Assembly: GCF_903914075.1 (NCBI RefSeq)
Contig: NZ_CAIWNQ010000001.1
Coordinates: forward strand, 310,001-374,000
DNA: 64,000 nucleotides
Reading direction: 5' to 3'
Source of the DNA: Ruegeria sp. THAF57
GTDB lineage: Bacteria > Pseudomonadota > Alphaproteobacteria > Rhodobacterales > Rhodobacteraceae
Shown: positions 45,843 to 55,127 of the stretch, one piece after another
How positions within the stretch are numbered: position 1 is the stretch's first letter
How the letters are laid out: every line of letters begins with the position of its first letter
Position numbers and translations under genes: made by a program
Notes under the pieces: generated by a model
Told to the model about the DNA's origin: nothing
Databases searched by the model: none
What the model saw: the letters and a program-made list of their open reading frames with translations, nothing else

Positions 45843-46972
45843 GCTGCCACCGCCTTGGTTTTTGCATAGTGGTTCAGTTTCCCAAGATCGGGGCACGCGC
45901 CCAGCCCCGGGCCATCAGGAACGGTCACGCTGCCGTCGGCTGCGCGGAAAGGGTCTTGCAGAATGTCTTCCGCAAGGAAGTATGAGGACTGATAGAACTC
46001 ACACCCCAGAGTTATCTCGGGCGTTGCCGCAATCATGTGGGTGCCCGCCAGATGGGCCAGCCCTGCTTCGAACATGTCACCGCCATACGCGCTCAGCCCA
46101 TGGGCTGCGGCGATACGCGTAACCGTCTGCGCGCGGTGTAGCCCACCGGACTTCATGATCTTCACCGAAACACCGTCGCATATGTTTTCGCGCGCGGCGC
46201 GCTCCATATCTTCAGGACCAAAAACGCTTTCATCTGCAAGCAGGGGCACATCAATTATCTGCCTTAAACGGGCCATCATGCCATAATGATGTGCCCGTAC
46301 AGGTTGCTCGATAAAGTCAGGTGAAAATTGCGCGACGTCCTGCACCCGTGCAGCGGCATCCGTAATTTCAAGCCCCTGATTATAGTCCACTCTGACAGAC
46401 ATATCCGGATAGTTCTGCGCCAGATATTCCAGCCGCATAATGTCAAAGGCATGATCCTTGAACCCCGTCTTCAGCTTGACGATCCGAACGCCGTCGTCCT
46501 GCAGCCGATCCAACAGTTCCTTGTCCCGCGCGAAATCAGGGTTGGCGATTGAACAGCTCAGTGGAATGGTATCCCGGCACTTTCCGCCCAACAAAGCCCA
46601 CACGGGCACGCCGCTGATCCGACCAGCCAAGTCAAGCAGCGCACTGTCCAACGCGGCCTTTGCTTCGGTGCAATGTGCGACGACGCGGGACGCCTGTTCC
46701 ATGATGGCGGCACGGTCAGCAATGCACGAGCCAATCACCAGCGGCCGGATATACCGGTCCAAAGCCGCATAGGTGGCCTCGGGCGTTCCTGTGAACACCG
46801 ACCAGGGCGAGGCCTCGCCGAATCCATGACAGCCGCCCTCGGACGTCAGGCGCAAGACGACAACTTCGCAACTTCCTTCAACAGTTCCAATTCCATGATC
46901 ACGGCGTGACGTGACCGGCAGTTCCAGATGCCACAGGTCATACCCAACAATTTTCTGAAACAGGTCGCCCAT
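45839..46972 (-). CDS. Mandelate racemase/muconate lactonizing (enolase superfamily) enzyme
   Basis: A 377-residue protein of the MLE subgroup. It has the KxK base pair in IVKLKTGF, metal ligands in RVDYNQG, FIEQP and LADES, and the second lysine in [10 protein letters not shown]. Two opposed lysines are usual for racemases, epimerases and cycloisomerases, while the capping domain sets specificity. With a DadA-like enzyme in the same operon, 2-epimerisation of an imported L-amino or betaine-type acid to the D form is the most sensible reading, as known for hydroxyproline-betaine 2-epimerase. A dehydratase or lactonizing role is not excluded. The start is taken at 46972; 14 extra codons upstream are possible. 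Confidence 0.83.
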   Translation of the reverse strand: MGDLFQKIVGYDLWHLELPVTSRRDHGIGTVEGSCEVVVLRLTSEGGCHGFGEASPWSVFTGTPEATYAALDRYIRPLVIGSCIADRAAIMEQASRVVAHCTEAKAALDSALLDLAGRISGVPVWALLGGKCRDTIPLSCSIANPDFARDKELLDRLQDDGVRIVKLKTGFKDHAFDIMRLEYLAQNYPDMSVRVDYNQGLEITDAAARVQDVAQFSPDFIEQPVRAHHYGMMARLRQIIDVPLLADESVFGPEDMERAARENICDGVSVKIMKSGGLHRAQTVTRIAAAHGLSAYGGDMFEAGLAHLAGTHMIAATPEITLGCEFYQSSYFLAEDILQDPFRAADGSVTVPDGPGLGACPDLGKLNHYAKTKAVAA

Positions 46973-47013
46973 GCCGCATCCCCTTGATGAGCAGAAGCCT
47001 GCCTTGACCTGCA

Positions 47014-47061
47014 TATCATTTCAAATACTATGTTTTCGCTATTCCATCAGAAAAAATGATA
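47014..47061. promoter_or_regulatory. Inverted repeat in the lysR / TRAP-operon divergent promoter
   Basis: Two perfect 8-bp arms, TATCATTT at 47014-47021 and AAATGATA at 47054-47061, are centred 40 bp apart, close to four helical turns. They lie between divergent starts, and the right arm ends just before the lysR ribosome site. This is the expected layout for a LysR-type regulator that represses itself and controls the divergent operon. Confidence 0.5.
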
Positions 47062-47070
47062 GGGTGAACC

Positions 47071-47991
47071 ATGTCTCTGCGCTTTCGCCAATTGCAGGCT
47101 TTTCACGCCATCATGGAAACCGGAACCGTCACTGGCGCGGCGTCTGTGCTGGGCATTTCGCAGCCGGGCATCAGCAACCTTCTGGCCCAGCTTGAACGCG
47201 AGGCCCGACTGCCGCTGTTTGAACGCAGCAAAGGCCGATTGTTACCCACGCCAGAGGCCGAGCTGCTGTACCGAGAGGTCGATACCGTCGTGCGCGGTCT
47301 GGACCACGTCGCCCAAGCGGTCTCTGACCTGCAAAACAAGCATCCCGGCCAGCTTCAGATCGCGGCCCCTCATTTGTTGTCCTTCGGCTTTATCCCGCGC
47401 GAGGTCGCCCGCTTTGCCAAAACTCGGCCAAACCTGTCCGTCAGTTTTCAATCGCAATATTCGTCTAAAATACAGGAATGGGTAACCTCTGGCCTTTTCG
47501 AGATCGGAGTTGTCGAGATGCCAATTCTTCACGACACGCTGAACTATCAGGTGTTCCGCTTCGAAACTCTGGCCACGTTTCCCGAAGACAGCCCACTGGC
47601 CGTCCACGATGTCCTGACGCCTGCGTTGCTGGAGAACGAGCCTTTCATTGTCATGGGGCCGGAACATCAAACGCACCGGCGCACTAGGGATGCGTTTCAA
47701 ACGCAGGGGCGCACGTGGCGAACACAAATCCACACGCACCTGTCCGAGAACTTACTGAGCTTCGTCAAACAAGGCATGGGCGTTGCCCTGATTGATCCCT
47801 TTACAGTGAATTTCGATGAAGAGACCGGCTATCAGACGCGCCCCTTCCGGCCGGCCGTGATGCTGGATTTAGCGATCATAACGGCCAAGGGTCGCCCCCT
47901 TTCGACTGTTGCGCAGGACTTTTTGGCCCAACTCACAGCGTCAATTGCGACTTACGCCACCCATTCGGACACCGGCGCGGCGGCCTCGTGA
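47071..47991 (+). CDS. LysR-family transcriptional regulator
   Basis: A 306-residue protein. The N-terminal winged helix (FRQLQAFHAIMETGTVTGAA ... SQPGISNLLAQLE) and the two-lobed effector domain are typical. It is divergent from the enolase/DadA/TRAP operon, which it most likely controls, binding a pathway acid. Its last 40 bp overlap the 3' end of the converging TPP-enzyme gene. Confidence 0.9.
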   Translation: MSLRFRQLQAFHAIMETGTVTGAASVLGISQPGISNLLAQLEREARLPLFERSKGRLLPTPEAELLYREVDTVVRGLDHVAQAVSDLQNKHPGQLQIAAPHLLSFGFIPREVARFAKTRPNLSVSFQSQYSSKIQEWVTSGLFEIGVVEMPILHDTLNYQVFRFETLATFPEDSPLAVHDVLTPALLENEPFIVMGPEHQTHRRTRDAFQTQGRTWRTQIHTHLSENLLSFVKQGMGVALIDPFTVNFDEETGYQTRPFRPAVMLDLAIITAKGRPLSTVAQDFLAQLTASIATYATHSDTGAAAS

Positions 47992-49646
47992 AGGGGTTGG
48001 GAATGGATATCCACCAAGGTTGGCCCGTCATGTTCCACAGCCATCGCCAACACCCTGCGCAGGTCGGCCGGGTCTTTCACAGTCCACGACTTGACCCCAA
48101 AGGCCGAAGCAACCGCGGCATGGTCGGTGCGATCAAAGTCGACGTTGTAGTACCGCTGCCCGAACCCGGCATCCTGACCCGCCTTGATCCACCCAAAGAC
48201 CGAGTTTGAGAACACGATCGAAGTGATCGGCATTTTGTGCCGTACCATCGTTTCAAACTCACCACATGTGAACCCGAAAGAGCCATCTCCCATGACGGCC
48301 AGCGTTTTGACGGACGGCCTGCCGATATGCGCCCCCATCGCGGCCCCTAACGAATATCCCAAGGCACCATGCGCTCGGTTCGTGATGAAGTGGCGACCGG
48401 CGCTTTGCCACCGGTAGTGTGCACTGAAGTAGGGGCACGGGGTCCCGGGATCTGCGACAATCGTGGCATCGTCATCAAGAACATCCATGAGCGCAGCCAT
48501 GACGGCCTCGGGGCGGATCGGGGCTTCGCGGCTTGCTGCTAGCGGGGCAAAGGCGGCGGTTTTGGCGGCCCAGGCGGCCTTGGCCTTGGCTGCACCGCCT
48601 TGGCCGGGCAGATCATCATATTCCTCCAGCACGTCCGCCAGCGCTTCCAGCGCCAGCCGCGCGTCGGCGCAGATCGCCACCTCGGTCTGATAGTTCGCGC
48701 CGATCACCATCGGGTCGCTGTCGATGTGGATGATCGTTGCGTTTCGGGCCGGGCTTCTCCAGCGTTCTGTCGTAACCGACCCTGCGCGGCAACCGATAAA
48801 CAGAACCACGTCTGCCTGATCGACAACCGCCCGAGTCGCTGGCACGCCCCCGTTTGACCCCACGACGCCCAGCGCCAGAGGCTCGGTCTCGGCCAGCGCG
48901 CCCTGTCCTGAAACCGTTGTTGCCACAGGCATATCCAAAGCCTTTGCCACCCGGCGCAGCGCATCGCTGGCCCCCGACAGAACAGGCCCGCCCCCGCAAA
49001 CGGCCACTGCCGATTTTGCCTTAGCCAAGACTTCCGCGGCCGCGTTTATCGCGTCAGGATCAGGCCCCGCCCGTTCAGCCGGATAACTGCGATGCCGCGC
49101 GTTCGCCCAGATTTCAGATTCGTCCACCGAGGCCTTTTGAATATCAAAGGGCAAAGCAAGATGTGCCGCACCGGGTGTTCCGGTCGTCATAACCCGGAAC
49201 GCCGCCCGCATCATCGCAGGCAACCGCAAGGCATCGTCGATCGAGGCATTCCACTTGGACAGCGGTTTAAACAAAGCTGGCTGGTCCAATTCTGTCAGTG
49301 GGTATTTGCCCCGGCTGGTTGTCGCCACATCAGAAGTGATTGCCAGAATAGGCACCGAGCTTTCATTGGCCTCAACCACACCCGGCAGGATATAGGTCGC
49401 CCCACCGCCGGATGGCCCCTCGCAAACACCGGGTTTGCCTGTAACGCGGGCATAACCGTCGGCCATATAAGCCGCGTGTCGTTCGTCGCGGGTTAAGATG
49501 TGCTGAATGCCGTGATCCATCCGCGCCAAGGCATCATAGAACGGTAGGGTTGTATCCCCACACAATCCAAACATGTGGGTCACGCCATGGGCTTCAAGCA
49601 TTCTTACCATCGCCTCGGCCCCTGTCAGGTAGTTCACGCCCGTCAT
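47952..49646 (-). CDS. Thiamine-diphosphate enzyme, acetolactate-synthase / 2-oxoacid-decarboxylase family
   Basis: A 564-residue protein with all three family domains. The N-terminal pyrimidine-binding domain carries catalytic Glu in RDERHAAYMADGYAR; a central domain follows; and the C-terminal diphosphate site is GDGSFGFTCGEFETMV ... FSNSVFGW. The closest groups are IlvB-like enzymes and benzoylformate-type decarboxylases; a real acetolactate synthase is unlikely, as no small subunit follows. It is divergent from a GntR-family gene, with a palindrome between, so it is probably part of that regulon and decarboxylates a 2-oxo acid made by the aminotransferase. The start at 49646 is used; the frame extends far upstream without family similarity. 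Confidence 0.85.
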   Translation of the reverse strand: MTGVNYLTGAEAMVRMLEAHGVTHMFGLCGDTTLPFYDALARMDHGIQHILTRDERHAAYMADGYARVTGKPGVCEGPSGGGATYILPGVVEANESSVPILAITSDVATTSRGKYPLTELDQPALFKPLSKWNASIDDALRLPAMMRAAFRVMTTGTPGAAHLALPFDIQKASVDESEIWANARHRSYPAERAGPDPDAINAAAEVLAKAKSAVAVCGGGPVLSGASDALRRVAKALDMPVATTVSGQGALAETEPLALGVVGSNGGVPATRAVVDQADVVLFIGCRAGSVTTERWRSPARNATIIHIDSDPMVIGANYQTEVAICADARLALEALADVLEEYDDLPGQGGAAKAKAAWAAKTAAFAPLAASREAPIRPEAVMAALMDVLDDDATIVADPGTPCPYFSAHYRWQSAGRHFITNRAHGALGYSLGAAMGAHIGRPSVKTLAVMGDGSFGFTCGEFETMVRHKMPITSIVFSNSVFGWIKAGQDAGFGQRYYNVDFDRTDHAAVASAFGVKSWTVKDPADLRRVLAMAVEHDGPTLVDIHSQPLHEAAAPVSEWVA

Positions 49647-49675
49647 ATTTGCCCCTATCTCAAATTGAATACATA

Positions 49676-49687
49676 ACTGTATACAGT
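49676..49687. promoter_or_regulatory. Perfect palindrome between TPP-enzyme gene and gntR
   Basis: ACTGTATACAGT, a perfect 12-bp palindrome in an AT-rich gap, 30 bp before one start codon and 67 bp before the other. Its size and TATAC centre suit an FCD-type GntR operator controlling both directions. Confidence 0.6.
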
Positions 49688-49753
49688 ATTGCATATTGAA
49701 TTCAAGATCGACCTGTGGCACCTCTGAAAAGAAGCAGAGGAAGGCAAAATTTG

Positions 49754-50452
49754 ATGGCGAGTCCGCGGGTCGATGACATTTACGATCAGGTAAAGGCGAT
49801 GGCGGTGTCATTTCGCCTGCGTCCAGGTGATCGCCTGAACGAAGTTGCACTCTCCAAAGAACTCGGCGTAAGCCGAACTCCTCTGCGCGAGGCGCTGAAC
49901 CGTCTAGTCGCCGAACGCCTATTCGACTTTCGCCCCGGTCAGGGGTTCTTTTGCAGGACCCTGGATGCCCCAAGCGTGTACGACCTGTTCGAACTGCGCC
50001 AGATCATCGAAGTGGCCGCAGTGCGCGCAGCGTGTACCAAAGCAACGGATCAAGAACTAAAGGCGCTTGAACAGGAACTGTACGACACAGGCATCGACAT
50101 AACTGGCCTGACGGTCGAAGAAGCCGTGGCGCGCGATGAGGCATTTCATATCGGAATTGCGCGCCTGTCGGGCAATCGCGAATTGCTGCAGACCCTCAGC
50201 CGGATCAATGACCGTATCCGGTATATCCGGTGGGTTTCGATGACTGCGGACCGCATTCGTCGCTCGAAAGATCAGCACAAGGGTGTGATGAACGCCATGC
50301 TTGAGCGAAACGCGGACGAGGCCGCGCGGATAATGGGGGCCCATATCTCCAAGCGGATGGATCAGGTACAGGACGCTGTACGTCAGGGAATTTCCAGCAT
50401 CTATATGGAAGGGCCCGACGAAATCGCGACCCGCATCATTGAGGAGGCATGA
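49754..50452 (+). CDS. GntR-family (FCD/FadR subgroup) transcriptional regulator
   Basis: A 232-residue regulator. The winged helix contains LNEVALSKELGVSRTPLREALNRLVAERL. The all-helical FCD domain carries the metal-type residues Asp (VARDEAFHIGI) and His, as in members that bind carboxylates through a metal ion. The ATG at 49754 follows AGAGGAAGG; a GTG 13 codons upstream is possible. It is the first gene of a six-gene plus-strand set and likely binds the palindrome ahead of it. Confidence 0.9.
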   Translation: MASPRVDDIYDQVKAMAVSFRLRPGDRLNEVALSKELGVSRTPLREALNRLVAERLFDFRPGQGFFCRTLDAPSVYDLFELRQIIEVAAVRAACTKATDQELKALEQELYDTGIDITGLTVEEAVARDEAFHIGIARLSGNRELLQTLSRINDRIRYIRWVSMTADRIRRSKDQHKGVMNAMLERNADEAARIMGAHISKRMDQVQDAVRQGISSIYMEGPDEIATRIIEEA

Positions 50453-50455
50453 GGC

Positions 50456-51166
50456 ATGATCGCGCAAGGTGGAAAATCCATTTACGGTGCCTCGGTGGGT
50501 ATTCTTATGCTGGATGCGCAGTTTCCACGAATTCCCGGAGATATGGGAAACGCACTGACATGGCCCTTTCCCGTGCTCTACCGAATAGTGCGCGATGCGT
50601 CACCGGACCGAGTTGTTCGCCAAAAGGCCGAAGGCATGTTGGGCGCGTTTGTCGATGCGGCTCTGGATCTGGTCAAGGACGGGGCTGACGGCATCACCAC
50701 AAATTGCGGTTTTCTTTCGGTCTTTCAAAAGGAACTGTCCGAAGCCATTCCCGTCCCCGTCGTGACATCATCTTTGATGCAAGTGGAAATGGTAAACCGC
50801 ACCCTCCCAGCGGGCAAACGTGCGGGCATCCTGACGATTTCAGCGTCCACCCTGACCGATGAACATCTGTCTGGCGCTCATGTCCCACTCAGCACTCCAA
50901 TCGGAACAACTGAGGGGGGCGACGAATTCACACGCGCCATTCTTGGCAATGAGCTGACGATGGATGTGGACAAGGCCCGTGCGGATAACATCGCCGCTGC
51001 GTTGTCCCTGAAGGCGGAGAACCCTGACCTGGGCGCGATCGTTCTGGAATGCACCAACATGTGTACCTATGCGGCTGACATCCAAACGGCAACGAACCTG
51101 CCGGTCTTTTCGATGGTCACCTTCGTCAATTGGTTTCAGGCCGGGCTCAACCCGCCACATTATTGA
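50456..51166 (+). CDS. Asp/Glu/hydantoin racemase-superfamily protein
   Basis: A 236-residue protein with the two-cysteine pattern of cofactor-independent racemases: Cys in TTNCGFLSVF (first half) and Cys in VLECTNMCTYA (second half). It most resembles the Asp/Glu/hydantoin racemase group and begins three bases after the GntR stop. Next to HyuA/HyuB, a hydantoin or amino-acid racemase that prepares the substrate is likely. The substrate is not known. Confidence 0.75.
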   Translation: MIAQGGKSIYGASVGILMLDAQFPRIPGDMGNALTWPFPVLYRIVRDASPDRVVRQKAEGMLGAFVDAALDLVKDGADGITTNCGFLSVFQKELSEAIPVPVVTSSLMQVEMVNRTLPAGKRAGILTISASTLTDEHLSGAHVPLSTPIGTTEGGDEFTRAILGNELTMDVDKARADNIAAALSLKAENPDLGAIVLECTNMCTYAADIQTATNLPVFSMVTFVNWFQAGLNPPHY

Positions 51167-51390
51167 TGCCTTCCGAAAACTGCGCGTTTTGATGTCGCTT
51201 ACATGCAATCACGTCGCATTTCCGCTAGTAAGGCACCGCCTGCGCCTGCAACCTTCCGGTATGCGTATGGCTTGTATTTCTCATCCGATGAACCGTCGCA
51301 CGACGGGTTGTGATCTGGTGGTTGCCGCCTGAGCCAGGGGCTTTGTGCCCTTTGCGACGGACTGCGATTACTCTGACTTCGGACGACAGA
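51167..51390. other. Gap between racemase-like gene and hyuA
   Basis: A 224-bp stretch without a convincing gene or terminator. It is unusually long for the otherwise overlapping set, so hyuA may have its own promoter here; no clear hexamers were seen. Confidence 0.3.
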
Positions 51391-53481
51391 ATGACCTCTG
51401 ATGCGCTGCGCCTCGCCATTGATATTGGCGGCACATTTACCGACACGGTTCTATTCTCGGGTGAGGACACGATCCTTGCCTCGACCAAGACGCTGACCAC
51501 TCATCAAAACCCCGCTGACGGCGCGATGGACGGCGCGAGGCGGGTTATCCAGCGATCTGGACGCGCATTATCCGACATCTCCAGCTTCATTCATGGAACA
51601 ACTTTGGCCACCAATGCCCTGATCGAGCGGCGCGGGGCCAAGGTTGCAACGATTACGACAGAAGGCTTCCGCGATATCCTCGAAATCGCTTACGAGCGGA
51701 GATATGCGCAATACGATATCAACCTGGAAAAGCCCGACCTGCTGGTGCCCCGGGAACGGGCGTTTACTGTGCGTGAACGTATGTCGGTAGACGGTGATGT
51801 TCTGATCGCGCTGGAGCAGTCCGCAATCGACGCGGTGCTGGAAGAGATCGACGCAAGCGGTGTGGACGCCGTCGCCATCTGCCTTATGCACGCTTACGCC
51901 AACCCTGCGCACGAACGGCAGTTGCAATCAGCTCTGGCCCAAGAACGCCCCGAACTGGTCATCTCAATCTCGTCCGAGGTCAGCCCCGAGGCGCGTGAGT
52001 TTGATCGCCTCTGCACCACGGTTGCAAACGCCTATATCCAGCCCTTGATGCAGACATACCTGACGCGCTTCGCAGACCGTTTCCGTGACGAAGGTCTTGC
52101 CTGCCCGATCCTGATGATGACGGCTGGTGGCGGAATGTGCACCCTAAACACCGCGGCGCAATTCCCCATCCGTCTTGTTGAATCCGGCCCGGCTGGGGGT
52201 GCCATTTTGGCCGCCCGGATCGCCGCACGCGCGGGTCTGGATCAGGTTCTGTCCTTTGACATGGGCGGAACAACGGCCAAGCTCTGCCTGATCGACAACG
52301 CGCGCCCGCAAACCTCGCGCCAGTTCGAAATCGCGCGTGCGGCCCGGTTCATCAAAGGCTCGGGCATGCCTGTGCGAATTCCGGTGATCGAAATGATCGA
52401 AATCGGAGCGGGCGGCGGCTCGATCGCCGGGGTGGATCGGTTGGGGCGATTGACGGTTGGGCCGAAATCGGCTGGCTCGGAACCCGGTCCCGTCGCGTTC
52501 CTGCGCGGCGGCAAAGACCCGACCGTCACAGACAGCGATATCGCACTGGGCTACATCACCCCCGAGACCTTTGCCGAAGGGCACATCGCGATTGACCCCG
52601 AGGCTGCAAAACACGCATTGGAACAAGTGATCGGGTCCAAGCTTGATCTGAACGCGACCAATGCCGCAGATGGTGTCAGTCGCATCGTAGATGAAAGCAT
52701 GGCCAGCGCCGGACGCATGCACGCCGTCGAAAGCGGCAAGGAACTGAGCACCCGCACGATGATCGCGTTTGGCGGCAATGGCCCCCTGCACGCAACACGG
52801 GTTGCCCGGTCTGCCGGGGTCAACCAGATCGTGATTCCACCAAATCCCGGCGTCGGTTCGGCTGTTGGCTTCCTGTATGCGCCGGTCAGTTTTGAGATCG
52901 TGCGATCACGATATTCCATGTTGGAAAGCATCGAAACTGACGCCATCAACACGCTGTTCGCCACAATGATTTCCGAAGCACAACAGGTGGTTTCCCAGGG
53001 CGCAGGCGATGCGCCAACACAAACGCGGCGTACCGCGTTCATGCGCTATAGCGGTCAGGGCCATGAGATTGAAATCCCCCTGCCCGACCGCATCCTTTCC
53101 GCCACAGACATTGCCCCCCTTACCCATTCGTTTGAAGAGGAGTATCGCAAGCAATTCTCGCGCCCAGTGCCGGGGATGCAGATAGAAATCCTGAACTGGT
53201 CGGTGCGCGTGGCAACTTTCGGAAGCGAAGCGCCCACCTTGGCGGATACGCCGATATCTCGTCCAGCAATGCCGTCACAGACGCGCCCCATCACCTGCGA
53301 CCTGACCGGACAAACCGTACAGGCCGCTTTGATCGCCCGCCCCGACCTGCGCGCGGGCGACTATGTCCCCGGACCCGCGCTGATTACCGAGCCACAGACA
53401 ACAACGTTGGTCTCCTCCGACTTCGAATCCCGTGTGGACGCGATCGGGAACCTTGTCCTTACCCGGAAAGGAACAGAATGA
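51391..53481 (+). CDS. hyuA: ATP-dependent hydantoinase/oxoprolinase subunit A (HyuA family)
   Basis: A 696-residue protein. It begins with the phosphate-binding motif LAIDIGGTFTDTVLF of the actin-like fold, followed by FIHGTTLATNALIERRGAKVA, VLSFDMGGTTAKLCLID and MIEIGAGGGSIAGVD, all marks of HyuA/oxoprolinase A. With subunit B it opens a cyclic amide (hydantoin, 5-oxoproline or similar) using ATP. The ATG at 51391 is chosen because the family starts right before the IDIGGTFTD motif. Its stop overlaps the hyuB start. Confidence 0.9.
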   Translation: MTSDALRLAIDIGGTFTDTVLFSGEDTILASTKTLTTHQNPADGAMDGARRVIQRSGRALSDISSFIHGTTLATNALIERRGAKVATITTEGFRDILEIAYERRYAQYDINLEKPDLLVPRERAFTVRERMSVDGDVLIALEQSAIDAVLEEIDASGVDAVAICLMHAYANPAHERQLQSALAQERPELVISISSEVSPEAREFDRLCTTVANAYIQPLMQTYLTRFADRFRDEGLACPILMMTAGGGMCTLNTAAQFPIRLVESGPAGGAILAARIAARAGLDQVLSFDMGGTTAKLCLIDNARPQTSRQFEIARAARFIKGSGMPVRIPVIEMIEIGAGGGSIAGVDRLGRLTVGPKSAGSEPGPVAFLRGGKDPTVTDSDIALGYITPETFAEGHIAIDPEAAKHALEQVIGSKLDLNATNAADGVSRIVDESMASAGRMHAVESGKELSTRTMIAFGGNGPLHATRVARSAGVNQIVIPPNPGVGSAVGFLYAPVSFEIVRSRYSMLESIETDAINTLFATMISEAQQVVSQGAGDAPTQTRRTAFMRYSGQGHEIEIPLPDRILSATDIAPLTHSFEEEYRKQFSRPVPGMQIEILNWSVRVATFGSEAPTLADTPISRPAMPSQTRPITCDLTGQTVQAALIARPDLRAGDYVPGPALITEPQTTTLVSSDFESRVDAIGNLVLTRKGTE

Positions 53482-55127
53482 TGACTCTCTCTCCGGCCCG
53501 ACTTCAAGTTATGTGGAACCGTCTTCTGGCAGTTGTCGAAGAACAGGGGCAAACCCTGATCAGGGCGGCCTTTAGCCCGATCGTGCGCGAGTGCGGGGAT
53601 ATTTCAGCCGGTATCTTTGATGCGAATGGGCGCATGCTGGCGCAGGCCGTCACCGGCACGCCCGGACATATCAACACAATGGCCGAAGCGGTTCAGCACC
53701 TGCGCGCGGCCTTCCCCGTTCAAGACATGAAGCCGGGTGACATCTATATGACCAATGACCCCTGGCTGGCCTCGGGGCACTTGAACGACTTTCTTCTGAT
53801 GATGCCCGCCTTCCGGAACGGACAGGTCGTTGGCTTTACCTCATGCACCTCTCATCTGGTCGATTTGGGCGGGCTTGGAATGGGGCCAGAGGGGTCCGAT
53901 ATCTATGACGAAGGTTTGTTGATCCCGCCCTGCAAACTGGTCGATCAAGGCGTGCCAAATGCCCTGCTTCTTGACATCATCCGCGCCAATTCCCGCGAAC
54001 CCATCGCGAATGAGGGCGACATTTACGCGCTGATCGCCTGTTGCGAAGCCGGGGTCGACCGTCTGTTAACCATGATGGAGGAATTCAACCTCGACGATCT
54101 GGATACGCTGGGCGCCTATATCATCGGCACGTCGCGTCGAGGCACCCAAGCTGCAATCTCCGAAGTGCCTGATGGTGTCTATAAAAACGTCCTGAAAATG
54201 GATGGGTATGAGAATGAGCTGGAACTTCACGCCACGCTGACCGTCTATCAGGACAGGATGCATGTGGATTTCGCTGGCACCTCTGGATGTTCGCGCAAAG
54301 GGATCAACGTACCGCTGAATTATGCCACGGCCTATACCGTATTTGCGCTGCGCTGCATCGTTGGGTCCGACATACCGAACAACGCAGGATCGCTGGAACC
54401 CTTCACCGTTGATGGGCCGAAAGGGTGCATCCTGAACGCCCAAAGGCCCGTTCCCGTCGCCATGCGGCACACTCTTGGTCAGGTAACGCCTGACTTGGTA
54501 TTGGGATGCTTGCATCAAGCCCTGCCTGATCAAGTCCCGGCAGAGGGCGCAAGCTGCATGTTTGACCTGCCCATGCGCCACGCGCCCGAAGTGGCCCGCG
54601 ACGGTGGACGGGAGTTTGCGATCGAACCTGTACATAATGGCGGAACAGGTGCGCGGCCTCATTCGGATGGCTTATCAGCCACGGCCTACCCGTCCGGCGT
54701 TTTTGGCAGTCAGGTTGAAATCACCGAAAGTGTCGCGCCCGTTACGATTTGGCGGCGCGAGCTTAGGCCGGATTCCGGTGGCGCAGGGCAATATCGCGGC
54801 GGGCTGGGTCAGCGCATAGAAATGACATCGTCCAACGGCGCGCCTTTTGTGGTGTTCCTATCGGTTGAACGGCTGAAATTCCCCGCCCTTGGCAGGATGG
54901 GTGGTGGTGCCGGAAGCCCCGGCCGCATTCGCCTTCGGGACTCTACCGGGGATATTCCGGGCAAAGGTGAGCTGCGCGTTGAACCGGGTGACTACCTGAT
55001 CTTTGAGACGCCCGGCGGCGGCGGGTTCGGAGATCCGAAGCTGCGCGATCCCCTGTCCCTCGACCTCGATCTGAAACGCGGTTTGGTGACCCCGGAAGGG
55101 GCAAAAGCCTATGGAGGTGACACATGA
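53478..55127 (+). CDS. hyuB: ATP-dependent hydantoinase/oxoprolinase subunit B (HyuB family)
   Basis: A 549-residue protein with HyuB hallmarks: FSPIVRECGDISAGIFDANG, YMTNDPWLASGHLNDF, SHLVDLGGLGMG and, at the C-terminal end, FETPGGGGFGDP. It is the partner of the product of the overlapping upstream gene. Two consecutive ATG codons (53478 and 53481) are equally possible starts. It overlaps the aminotransferase gene by four bases. Confidence 0.92.
   Translation: MMTLSPARLQVMWNRLLAVVEEQGQTLIRAAFSPIVRECGDISAGIFDANGRMLAQAVTGTPGHINTMAEAVQHLRAAFPVQDMKPGDIYMTNDPWLASGHLNDFLLMMPAFRNGQVVGFTSCTSHLVDLGGLGMGPEGSDIYDEGLLIPPCKLVDQGVPNALLLDIIRANSREPIANEGDIYALIACCEAGVDRLLTMMEEFNLDDLDTLGAYIIGTSRRGTQAAISEVPDGVYKNVLKMDGYENELELHATLTVYQDRMHVDFAGTSGCSRKGINVPLNYATAYTVFALRCIVGSDIPNNAGSLEPFTVDGPKGCILNAQRPVPVAMRHTLGQVTPDLVLGCLHQALPDQVPAEGASCMFDLPMRHAPEVARDGGREFAIEPVHNGGTGARPHSDGLSATAYPSGVFGSQVEITESVAPVTIWRRELRPDSGGAGQYRGGLGQRIEMTSSNGAPFVVFLSVERLKFPALGRMGGGAGSPGRIRLRDSTGDIPGKGELRVEPGDYLIFETPGGGGFGDPKLRDPLSLDLDLKRGLVTPEGAKAYGGDT

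Noticed and set aside
47952..47991. Mis-annotated end of LysR or the TPP enzyme because of their overlap
   Set aside because: Both proteins keep family-like C-termini; a 40-bp tail-to-tail overlap is acceptable.
47952..49646. True acetolactate synthase for branched-chain amino acid synthesis
   Set aside because: No ilvN small subunit or ilvC nearby, and the gene shares an operator region with a catabolic GntR set.
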